A stretch of 5,869 nucleotides of DNA, from positions 1-5,869 of the forward strand of contig SKPR01000089.1 of the NCBI GenBank assembly GCA_007119455.1, read 5' to 3'. The notes beneath the pieces were generated by a model that was not told the origin of the DNA, made no database searches, and was given only the letters and a program-made list of their open reading frames with translations. Every line of letters starts with the position of its first letter. Position 1 is the stretch's first letter. A program made the position numbers and the translations under genes. Below are positions 1 through 5,601 of this stretch, in pieces. This stretch comes from Candidatus Brevefilum sp. Lineage in GTDB: Bacteria; Chloroflexota; Anaerolineae; Anaerolineales; Anaerolineaceae.

Positions 1-2109
1 GACAACCCCGTCGAAGCCAGTGGCCAGGCTGTACCAGTGTCCGGCGAGCTGGTCAGCCATGATGCTATCAGCCTGCTTACTTCCGCTGGCATCATATTGA
101 TAATATTCCCCGTTCCATAATATGCTTTGGTAGACATCCTTCGCTTTCTGGAAGGATTCCCGGTAATGTTCAGCCAGATCTTCTTCTTTCATCTCTGTGG
201 CAAGGGCTGCCCCAGCCTGTAAACAGGCCAGCCACAACCCTCCGGTGTAAGCGCTGGGACCTTTGACAGACCAAACATCATATGTCTGATCGGGAAAACC
301 ATCATTCTCAATCATTCCGTCACCATCACGATCAAACCTGGCCATAAAGGCGATGGATTCCTTCACAGCAGGCCAGACATCTTCCAAAAAAGCCTGATCT
401 TTGGTCATAAAGTAATCCCTGGCAACTTGCAGGACAAATTTGGGGTTGAGGTCTTTCCAGCGGGAAACATCCTGGGCATTATAAGCATTGATCTTAATCC
501 AGGGATCCTCCAGTGGCGAACCCAGGTCATGGGGGATCACATTGCTGACTTTCCGGGGTCCCTTGTCACCGGAGAAAAAATACATAAAGACCTCATCATC
601 CGACACCTTAAGGCTGTTGGCGAAATCACGCTGCAGACTTAATTCAAGGTCTGGCCAGAGCATCGCCAGCGCAAAGGAAGCATAGAAATGCACATCATAG
701 GTGTTATACATGCGGTATTCATGGCTTTCGAGGTAGGCAAAATGCCCGATTTCAGGCTCTGGCAGGGGGTCATCCTGGGGATCGGCTGCATCCTCGCGGC
801 CATCTGTCCAGATCGTGCCACCATCCACCAGGTAATAGGTTTCATTGAAAAGCATCTGCCGGTACCACAGGGGCAGGGACTCATCCGTCATGACCGGCAT
901 CTGCCAATCATCCAGGGATTTTTCCCAATCCGGATAGCGGGTCAAGGCCTCACGCAATAAGTCGAGAACGGCAACGCCATCCCGTCCGAAATACCGAGTA
1001 TAACGCCGAAACCAACCCGTCCCTAATGGGAAACGGGCCACAGGCATATCCCACACCAGGGCAAACACGATTTCCCGGGTTTCTCCGGCCGGGATATGGA
1101 CTCTGGCTGAGACAGCGGCACCGATGGCCAAACCCTTTGGTGAGGGCCGCTCATCCCGATCATCCGACAGTCGGCCGTTGCTGGCAAAGTCACCCCAGAC
1201 ATCCACCCCGCTCGAATCGGTGATAAACCGGGTCCGGTAGTGGACGGCAACTTCATCCGTTGCGAGGGCGCCGATCCCAAAGGTGAGATTATCCTCGTAG
1301 TGGTCCTGGTCAACCATTTTTTGACCGGGGGCAAGGGGTTTTGGATGCCGGTGAAGATGATGCAAGGCTATACCCAGAATCTCTCCTTGATCGGACTGCA
1401 TACGCATTAAACGGTTGCTGTGGCCGCCCAACCGGTCATTTTCACTGCCGGTTCCGTTCTGAAAGGTAAACATCAAGCCTACATCGGCATCGGTGTCAGC
1501 GGTGTTCTCAACCGTGTAGATGAAGGTGCTCACCGGAAAGCTGGACTCACGATAATTGTGAGGGATAACGGGTGAAACCTGACGGCAGGCGAGGTTGATC
1601 CCTGGTAAGGGCTGATGATAATCATGCCAGGCGCGCGGGAACAGGGCACGGTAGGTCACCCTATGCTCATCCAGTTCCCAGCCCCAACTTTCCAGGCCAT
1701 CCGCCTCAGGCCCATCCGGGTTGAGGACCAGGGCTTTAGGCTGGGTCCCGGGCCGAGATACCCAAATTGAAAACTGGTCAGCGTCAACGCGCCGGTAGGC
1801 ATAATCGCCGGGTTTGAGGCCCCAGCGATTGAAATCCCCCCGGCAGCCGCGACCAATCGTCCCACATCCCAGCCCACCCAAAGGTACACCTTTATCGGGG
1901 CTGATGGGCAATCCCCCCTGGACCAGGTCAAACATCGGCCGGCGTCCGAGCTTCCGTTGCTGACGAGCCCAGCGCCGGATGCGGATGACAGCCGGCAGCA
2001 TCTCCCACACGAATTTTGGGGTGATGCGCATCGGTTTGGGTGTGCGATTCAGGGGCTTTGCCAGGGGGCGCTCCCAGGCCAGAGATTTTAACTTCTCAGA
2101 CGGGTTCAT
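1..2109 (-). CDS. GH116 family glycosidase (GBA2-like glucosylceramidase / beta-glucosidase), 3' end outside window
   Basis: The frame is open without a stop for 703 codons and leaves the window at base 1, so the C-terminus (perhaps 100-150 residues, judging from family lengths of about 800-930) is missing. The protein resembles animal non-lysosomal glucosylceramidase GBA2 and the bacterial GH116 beta-glucosidases, which cleave beta-linked glucose (sometimes xylose) with retention. Visible landmarks are the N-domain glycine motif PLGGLGCGTIGRG from residue 76, RRYTRYFG at 368-375, the LPLWY...DGGTIW segment at about 412-434 opening the catalytic (alpha/alpha)6 domain, YLESHEYRMYNTYDVHFY around 459-476, WKDLN, the DGDG segment, and DQTYDVW at 607-613. 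The probable nucleophile is E461 (E464 is the alternative) and the probable acid/base is D611; their spacing of 150 matches that between the two catalytic residues of GBA2 as I recall them. The N-terminus is basic and Pro-rich with no signal peptide, so a cytoplasmic enzyme acting on imported glycosides is likely. The ATG at 2109 follows a good GGAGG. The natural substrate cannot be read from the sequence. Confidence 0.93.
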   Translation of the reverse strand, partial: MNPSEKLKSLAWERPLAKPLNRTPKPMRITPKFVWEMLPAVIRIRRWARQQRKLGRRPMFDLVQGGLPISPDKGVPLGGLGCGTIGRGCRGDFNRWGLKPGDYAYRRVDADQFSIWVSRPGTQPKALVLNPDGPEADGLESWGWELDEHRVTYRALFPRAWHDYHQPLPGINLACRQVSPVIPHNYRESSFPVSTFIYTVENTADTDADVGLMFTFQNGTGSENDRLGGHSNRLMRMQSDQGEILGIALHHLHRHPKPLAPGQKMVDQDHYEDNLTFGIGALATDEVAVHYRTRFITDSSGVDVWGDFASNGRLSDDRDERPSPKGLAIGAAVSARVHIPAGETREIVFALVWDMPVARFPLGTGWFRRYTRYFGRDGVAVLDLLREALTRYPDWEKSLDDWQMPVMTDESLPLWYRQMLFNETYYLVDGGTIWTDGREDAADPQDDPLPEPEIGHFAYLESHEYRMYNTYDVHFYASFALAMLWPDLELSLQRDFANSLKVSDDEVFMYFFSGDKGPRKVSNVIPHDLGSPLEDPWIKINAYNAQDVSRWKDLNPKFVLQVARDYFMTKDQAFLEDVWPAVKESIAFMARFDRDGDGMIENDGFPDQTYDVWSVKGPSAYTGGLWLACLQAGAALATEMKEEDLAEHYRESFQKAKDVYQSILWNGEYYQYDASGSKQADSIMADQLAGHWYSLATGFDGVV

Positions 2110-2113
2110 TTTT

Positions 2114-2118
2114 CCTCC
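2114..2118 (-). promoter_or_regulatory. Ribosome binding site of the GH116 gene
   Basis: On the minus strand GGAGG lies four bases before the ATG at 2109-2107. This supports that ATG as the start, which also fits the homology beginning some 70 residues later, after a short basic leader. Confidence 0.75.
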
Positions 2119-2156
2119 ACAGTTTTCATTATTCGTCAAATTCTGATGCTGTTTCC

Positions 2157-2165
2157 ATCATATCA
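2157..2165 (-). promoter_or_regulatory. Candidate extended -10 promoter for the GH116 gene
   Basis: The minus strand reads TGATATGAT, which is an extended -10 (TG, one base, TATGAT). No convincing -35 hexamer is found 16-18 bases upstream, which is tolerated in extended -10 promoters. Transcription would begin near 2150, giving a leader of about 40 bases. The surrounding 2119-2227 stretch is AT-rich and holds no other feature I can support. Confidence 0.4.
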
Positions 2166-2227
2166 TTTTTCTCCCAAAACATGGTTTTGAACCCCTATTT
2201 TTATATCCTAAATCAGTCTTCCAACAT

Positions 2228-2256
2228 AAAAAACAACCCGCTCTTGAAACGGGTTG
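2228..2256 (-). terminator. Rho-independent terminator after the sodN-sodX-eamA operon
   Basis: On the minus strand a seven-base-pair stem CAACCCG / CGGGTTG (arms 2250-2256 and 2234-2240) with a nine-base loop is followed directly by six T (2233-2228). It lies about 50 bases after the transporter stop codon and separates that operon from the GH116 gene. There is no matching T run on the plus-strand side, so it acts on minus-strand transcripts only. Confidence 0.88.
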
Positions 2257-2305
2257 GTAAACCTGATATCCCTTGTTGATGATGATTAAATCGATAAACT
2301 CAACA

Positions 2306-3196
2306 TTAACCGGCTTCAACCGGTTGCACCCGCCGACCCGGTCTACCCAAAAACTGCGATACCAGGGTTCCGCCCAGCATTAAAGCACAACCCAGGAGAT
2401 CACGCGCGGTTAACACCTCCTGCAGCACCAGCCATCCGCCCAGGGCAGCAAAGGCACCTTCCAGGCTCATGATAATGACCGCATGGGAAGGGTTGGCCGT
2501 GCGCTGGGCGACCACCTGAAGGGTATAAGCCAGGCCCACCGAAAGGAACGACCCATACAGAATCGGGTAAATCCCATCGATGATGCCTGATAAGGAGATC
2601 GGTTCGAAGATCAAAGCGGTAAGCATGCTGAGCAGCCCGCAAATGGCGAATTGCAGTGCTGCCAACCGGATGGGGCCAACCCGGGCTGAATACCTGGCGA
2701 TCAGGTGCACGTGCACCGCCCACACAAAAGCCCCTGCCAGAATAACCAGATCATAAGGCGAGACAACGAAACCACCCCTGACCGACAGTAGGTATAAACC
2801 AATCACAGCCAGTACGGCACCCGCCCAATGGGCGGGGTGCGTACGCCGCCCCCAAAACAAAGCCAGGATTGGCACCAGGATCACATACAGCCCGGTGATA
2901 AAACCCGCCTTGCCAGCCGTTGTGCCTACCAGGCCGACCTGTTGAAGTGAAGCACCAGCAAACAGGGCCAGGCCCGTGAGTAATACCGGCCCCAGGGCAG
3001 CTTTGAGCGGCATTTGGGTGGGGTCCGGTTGGTTGCGGCGCTTCCAGAGCAAAAAAGGCAAAAGGGCCAGCGAACCCAGGCTGAAGCGAATGCCATTAAA
3101 CGTAAACGGCCCCATGTGGGCCATGCCCATGCGCTGAGCGACAAAGGCAAAGCCCCAGATGGTAGCCGTAATGAGTAAGAGCAGGTCTGCTTTCAA
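2306..3196 (-). CDS. EamA/DMT-superfamily membrane transporter, TTG start
   Basis: This 296-residue protein has the length and layout of the drug/metabolite transporter superfamily: about ten hydrophobic helices arranged as two EamA repeats (roughly residues 4-138 and 149-283). Typical landmarks are the TIWGFAFVAQR opening, TAGKAGFITGLYVILVPI (92-110) ending repeat 1, and NPSHAVIIMSLEGAFAALGG (235-254) in repeat 2. Such proteins sit in the cytoplasmic membrane and usually move small metabolites or amino acids; the substrate here cannot be told. The start is TTG: an in-frame TGA stands three codons upstream, and the first in-frame ATG (residue 23) would remove helix 1. AAGGA lies 12 bases before the TTG, a rather long spacing. 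It begins 24 bases after sodX with no terminator or clear promoter between, so it is probably the third gene of the sodN operon. Neither repeat shows an obvious His/Cys-rich metal site, so a nickel role is not supported by sequence. Confidence 0.92.
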   Translation of the reverse strand: MKADLLLLITATIWGFAFVAQRMGMAHMGPFTFNGIRFSLGSLALLPFLLWKRRNQPDPTQMPLKAALGPVLLTGLALFAGASLQQVGLVGTTAGKAGFITGLYVILVPILALFWGRRTHPAHWAGAVLAVIGLYLLSVRGGFVVSPYDLVILAGAFVWAVHVHLIARYSARVGPIRLAALQFAICGLLSMLTALIFEPISLSGIIDGIYPILYGSFLSVGLAYTLQVVAQRTANPSHAVIIMSLEGAFAALGGWLVLQEVLTARDLLGCALMLGGTLVSQFLGRPGRRVQPVEAG

Positions 3197-3220
3197 GGTG
3201 GGTCAGATTCCTTTTTCAGG

Positions 3221-3517
3221 TCAGTTCTGACGTATATGCCAGATTACCTTAGCGGAAACCTGTGCGCGGGTAACCGGCCCGAAGTCCCGGCTATCTGTGC
3301 TTGAGATTTGTGTACCACGCACATCAAACGCACGGCCATTATCCAGCACCTGGTTCACACGCTTAACCAAAGTCCCGTACCCTTTTTGGCGGAAGACGAT
3401 GACATCCCCCGCCTTAATGGACCTGGACGGAAACGGCACCCTGGCAGCCAGAACGTAATCCCCTGCTTTGAAATCCGGGTAAAGGCTTTGACCACGCACC
3501 TTGAGCAAACGCAACAT
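3221..3517 (-). CDS. sodX: Nickel-type superoxide dismutase maturation protease (S26 family)
   Basis: A 98-residue, soluble S24/S26-type serine protease. RGQSLYPDFKAGD carries the catalytic Ser11 (usually S-M-x-P, here S-L-Y-P), TLVKRV carries the general-base Lys52, and the C-terminal box RGTQISSTDSRDFGPV (67-82) matches the signal-peptidase signature. In known SodX proteins this fold, without a membrane anchor, is encoded beside sodN and is believed to cut the SodN leader so that its N-terminal His and the hook Cys residues can bind nickel. Size, lack of a hydrophobic helix and neighbourhood all fit that role rather than general signal peptidase I. The gene starts five bases after the sodN stop codon and has no clear Shine-Dalgarno sequence, which suggests translation coupled to sodN. 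Identification as a S26-fold protease is firm; the SodN-processing role rests on family knowledge and gene position. Confidence 0.9.
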   Translation of the reverse strand: MLRLLKVRGQSLYPDFKAGDYVLAARVPFPSRSIKAGDVIVFRQKGYGTLVKRVNQVLDNGRAFDVRGTQISSTDSRDFGPVTRAQVSAKVIWHIRQN

Positions 3518-3522
3518 CTGTT

Positions 3523-4026
3523 TTATAAGACCGGTATAACCATTTCTTCCGAGACGGAATAAGGGGAATTGACACGTTTGGTCTTAATCCCTTTAATGGA
3601 CCAGAAGATCTCAGAAAATTCGTTCACAGCCTCCAATAGCGCCAGGGCTGTTTCACGGTCAACTGTCTGGCGAGATTTCGATCCGAGCTGCATGATCTTA
3701 TGGACCAGGCCGTGAATTTGTGGATAGTCATTCACATGCTGTTCTTTGATGAAATCGCCCCAGATCACCCTTATCTCGTTCTTGGTCAGTTCTGCATGTT
3801 CTTCTTTAACCACCACATAGCGAGCCATGCTGTTGTTGAATTCTTGGCCGCCATCCGAGCCATGCTCCTCAACCAGTTTATTAATTAAATCCACCATACG
3901 AATGACCGTCAAAGCGCCGATCAAAGCATGATGCGGGTCGTAGATTCCGCAAGGGATATCACAATGGGCATCGACTCCTTCAAAAGCAAGTTGATGATCC
4001 AATTTTTTAGCGATTTTATAAAACAT
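3523..4026 (-). CDS. sodN: Superoxide dismutase [Ni], precursor
   Basis: The 167-residue protein carries the nickel hook HCDIPCGIYDP at residues 21-31. In Ni-SODs the mature N-terminal His with Cys2 and Cys6 (here H21, C22, C26) bind the nickel that dismutates superoxide to oxygen and hydrogen peroxide in a cytoplasmic homohexamer. Residues 1-20 form a charged leader with no hydrophobic core, ending in VDA, so cleavage after A20 is expected, giving a mature chain of 147 residues. The four-helix core is recognisable from VVKEEHAELTKNEI (72-85), IWGDFIKEQH (88-97), YPQIHGLVHKIMQLGSK (101-117) and FSEIFWSIKG (137-146). Compared with the Streptomyces enzyme (117 mature residues) it has an insertion near 53-64 and a C-terminal tail of about 20 residues. 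The positions equivalent to Streptomyces Glu17 and Arg47 appear to be Gly37 and His77. The ATG at 4026 has an excellent ribosome binding site. First gene of an operon with sodX. Sampled stretches are about 42-52% GC, below the roughly 60% of sampled neighbours. Confidence 0.96.
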   Translation of the reverse strand: MFYKIAKKLDHQLAFEGVDAHCDIPCGIYDPHHALIGALTVIRMVDLINKLVEEHGSDGGQEFNNSMARYVVVKEEHAELTKNEIRVIWGDFIKEQHVNDYPQIHGLVHKIMQLGSKSRQTVDRETALALLEAVNEFSEIFWSIKGIKTKRVNSPYSVSEEMVIPVL

Positions 4027-4033
4027 GGGGTTG

Positions 4034-4041
4034 CCTCCTTT
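4034..4041 (-). promoter_or_regulatory. Ribosome binding site of sodN
   Basis: The minus strand reads AAAGGAGG seven bases before the sodN ATG, a near-perfect Shine-Dalgarno sequence at ideal spacing. It is the strongest in the window and points to high SodN translation. Confidence 0.85.
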
Positions 4042-4077
4042 GAATTTTGAAAGTTATTGATATTGTTTATATAATTT

Positions 4078-4106
4078 ATTATAATTTCTGAGGCGGTCAT
4101 TTGCAA
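4078..4106 (-). promoter_or_regulatory. Promoter of the sodN-sodX-eamA operon
   Basis: On the minus strand a consensus -10 TATAAT (4083-4078) stands 17 bases after a -35 TTGCAA (4106-4101; four of six matches to TTGACA). Transcription should begin near 4071, leaving a leader of about 45 bases before the ATG. The -35 lies inside a perfect palindrome (4099-4108) and the -10 is one arm of an inverted repeat (4070-4083), so both elements could be covered by a regulator. Confidence 0.7.
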
Positions 4107-4108
4107 AT
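4099..4108. promoter_or_regulatory. Candidate operator: perfect palindrome over the sodN -35
   Basis: ATTTGCAAAT is identical on both strands and covers the -35 hexamer of sodN. A second inverted repeat, TATAAT-TT-ATTATA at 4070-4083, covers the -10. Either could bind a dimeric repressor or activator. The TTGCAA core resembles a half-site of the Streptomyces nickel regulator Nur, but only one half is present, so the resemblance may be chance in AT-rich DNA. Confidence 0.3.
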
Positions 4109-4114
4109 AAATGT

Positions 4115-4143
4115 AAAAAACCCCCACGCGGGCGGGGGTTTTT
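4115..4143 (-). terminator. Strong hairpin terminator after the C39/TPR gene
   Basis: AAAAACCCCC (4116-4125) pairs with GGGGGTTTTT (4134-4143) around an eight-base GC-rich loop. On the minus strand five G/C pairs are followed by a run of six T (4120-4115), ending transcripts of the C39/TPR gene about 20 bases after its stop. The symmetry means it could also act on plus-strand transcripts, although no plus-strand gene is seen here. It sits just upstream of the sodN promoter and insulates the two units. Confidence 0.92.
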
Positions 4144-4163
4144 CTTGTGTATATCTTAAAACC

Positions 4164-5495
4164 TCACGGGGTTACCCCGAGGGTTCTCAACTCAGCTTCA
4201 GCCACCCACCAGCCCGGATGCCATTTGAGGGCTTCGCGGAAGTCTGCGACTGCGCCGTCAACATCACCCAGGGCCAGCCTGGAGCGTCCCCGCCAGACCC
4301 AGGTCTCTTCAATGGCCGGCACAAATGAATTTCTCAAGGTATAGTCAGCGAGATCAATCACCGCCTGGTGGCGCCCGGTATAGAAATAAGCAAAATAAGG
4401 CCAGGTCGCATACCAGACAATCCGATAAGGGCGTCGAGGTGGCAGCTCATTATAAACCTCGAAGGCCTGGTCAAAGGCCTGAGCTGCCGCAGGGTAATCG
4501 CCTAAATTAACCAGGCTGCCGCCATAGTTGTACCAGGCAAAAAATAGTTCGAGCCCGCTGAGCACTTCAATTTCTTCCAGGGCTTTTTCGGCTGCATGTT
4601 CGAGATTATAAGTTTGATCCAGATGGGGGCCTAAAATATCGAAAACCTGTTCTTCGAGGTAAAACGGATAAACGATAATATAGACATAATTGAAAGCCCG
4701 CCAATGGCGTTCAATGAAATCATAGGGTCGTACGTAATCAGGGCCAACATAGGAATCCTGAACCGTAAATGTGCTTTTTGCGTCATCATAAGCGGTGATG
4801 ACCCCATAATGGCCCATCCATCCCCGGTCGGCAACTTCTTCATAAAAACCGCGCTCAATGATGACAGGGAAACCGGCTGCAACGAAATTTTTAATCATAT
4901 CAAGGTCGCCGCCCCAGCGCATGATGGCATTGAGCTGGGTCTGTGATCGGATGTACTCGACCATCTCGTAAGGCATCACATTGCGGTCTTCCGGGTTGGG
5001 TTTTAACCAGGCAGCGGTGACCGTCTGATCACCCTCCCAACCCCAGTAGGAGAGCGCCATTGACAGTGCAGCCGGCCCACAGTTGTTGTTATATAATCTC
5101 TGATTTTGCCAGACAACGCCCTCTAAAGCTACCGATTCCGGGATAGGCGTCGGGGCAGGTGTCGGGGTGGACGTCAGTGTTGGGGTAGGACTGATTTCAT
5201 GCGTCGGGGTAGGTGAAGGTTCCAGGGTTGGGGTGGGATCCGGTGTGCTGGTTTCCTGAGCCTGAGCGGTTTGGGTTTGGTGGAGAACCGGTTCCAGATC
5301 GGCCTGATCCTGGGGGATAAATATGTCACCGCCCGGGGGATTGAAAAAATAATAAATATCAGACCGCAGGCCGGCCACCCGCCAGGAAAGCCGTTCATGG
5401 ACCGGTGGCAGAAAATAGATTGCCAGCAAGAACGCTGTTGAAGCAATCAACAGCAGGACGATCATTAAAATCTTGTTCACGCGCTGATCAGACAT
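4164..5495 (-). CDS. Membrane-anchored C39-family (papain-like) peptidase with TPR tail
   Basis: A 443-residue protein in four parts. Residues 9-29 form a single hydrophobic anchor after a short basic N-terminus, so the rest should lie outside the membrane. Residues about 82-119 are a Pro/Thr/Ser-rich stalk of TPTP-type repeats. Residues about 122-276 form a peptidase C39-like 2 domain: WQNQRLYNNNCGPAALSMAL contains the likely nucleophile Cys139 with Gln133 as possible oxyanion residue, GHYGVITAYDD supplies His229, and VQDSY supplies Asp247. Residues about 297-440 are helical TPR-like units, for example 311-346 and 395-428 with the LALGD.DGA..DF..AL pattern. The proteolytic target is unknown. 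The C-terminal 88 residues are closely repeated in the next gene upstream. No Shine-Dalgarno sequence precedes the ATG; a TATAAT six bases before it suggests a leaderless mRNA. A terminator follows the stop codon. Domain recognition is firm, catalytic activity is inferred from the triad. Confidence 0.9.
   Translation of the reverse strand: MSDQRVNKILMIVLLLIASTAFLLAIYFLPPVHERLSWRVAGLRSDIYYFFNPPGGDIFIPQDQADLEPVLHQTQTAQAQETSTPDPTPTLEPSPTPTHEISPTPTLTSTPTPAPTPIPESVALEGVVWQNQRLYNNNCGPAALSMALSYWGWEGDQTVTAAWLKPNPEDRNVMPYEMVEYIRSQTQLNAIMRWGGDLDMIKNFVAAGFPVIIERGFYEEVADRGWMGHYGVITAYDDAKSTFTVQDSYVGPDYVRPYDFIERHWRAFNYVYIIVYPFYLEEQVFDILGPHLDQTYNLEHAAEKALEEIEVLSGLELFFAWYNYGGSLVNLGDYPAAAQAFDQAFEVYNELPPRRPYRIVWYATWPYFAYFYTGRHQAVIDLADYTLRNSFVPAIEETWVWRGRSRLALGDVDGAVADFREALKWHPGWWVAEAELRTLGVTP
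5139..5252 (-). repeat. Low-complexity Pro/Thr-rich repeat coding for the stalk of the C39/TPR protein
   Basis: Imperfect short repeats rich in the codons for Pro and Thr encode residues about 82-119 (patterns such as TPTP and PSPTPT). On the plus strand this shows as repeated GTCGGGGT/GTTGGGGT units. Such tracts act as extended spacers between a membrane anchor and an outer domain and often vary in length between strains. Confidence 0.7.
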
Positions 5496-5501
5496 AGTGG
5501 G

Positions 5502-5529
5502 ATTATAACCGCTCGGGAAATAAAAGCAA
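5502..5529 (-). promoter_or_regulatory. Promoter of the C39/TPR gene, leaderless arrangement
   Basis: On the minus strand a consensus TATAAT (5507-5502) lies six bases before the ATG at 5495, so transcription would be expected to start at or within a base or two of the start codon. A weaker -35 TTGCTT (5529-5524) stands 16 bases upstream of it. There is no Shine-Dalgarno sequence between promoter and ATG, which agrees with a leaderless message. Confidence 0.55.
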
Positions 5530-5541
5530 ATAACCGTTATT
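5529..5541. promoter_or_regulatory. Palindrome next to the C39/TPR promoter, possible operator
   Basis: AATAAC-C-GTTATT is an inverted repeat with six-base arms and one central base, touching the proposed -35. Its centre is too tight for a stable RNA hairpin, so a protein-binding site is the likelier reading; chance is possible. Confidence 0.25.
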
Positions 5542-5601
5542 GGGTAATCTTTGTGGGATAAGCACTGGTACGCCTCTCAAATCTGGTCTCGATAGAACCG
5601 G

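Noticed and set aside
1023..1334. 103-codon minus-strand open frame
   Set aside because: It lies in another frame inside the GH116 gene, whose frame is continuous and gives clear family motifs; the shadow protein has no recognisable content.
2040..2279. 79-codon plus-strand open frame across the GH116 start and intergenic region
   Set aside because: It overlaps the GH116 start, its ribosome binding site and a terminator hairpin, has no ribosome binding site of note and resembles no protein I know.
2400..2723. 107-codon minus-strand open frame
   Set aside because: Out-of-frame shadow of the EamA transporter, rich in Arg/Gly/Pro as expected for a shadow in GC-rich DNA.
3221..3517. General signal peptidase I (lepB) or LexA-type repressor as identity of the S26 protein
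   Set aside because: There is no membrane anchor and no DNA-binding domain, and the gene directly follows sodN, all of which favour the SodN maturation protease.
3308..3562. 84-codon plus-strand open frame
   Set aside because: Antisense to sodX and the end of sodN, both of which have clear family signatures.
4099..4108. Full Nur-type nickel box at sodN
   Set aside because: Only one TTGCAA half-site is visible; the second half at the expected spacing is absent, so I kept only a general operator candidate.
3921..4127. 68-codon minus-strand open frame starting upstream of sodN
   Set aside because: It begins within the terminator hairpin, upstream of the sodN promoter, and overlaps sodN in a different frame; low-complexity Asn/Ile content reflects AT-rich intergenic DNA.
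5139..5252. Possible CRISPR or tandem-repeat array
   Set aside because: The repeats are short, imperfect, without spacers, and stay in frame as a Pro/Thr-rich protein stalk.
5529..5541. Rho-independent terminator of the upstream TPR paralogue
   Set aside because: The arms leave almost no loop, the stem is AT-rich and weak, and the following T run is interrupted.
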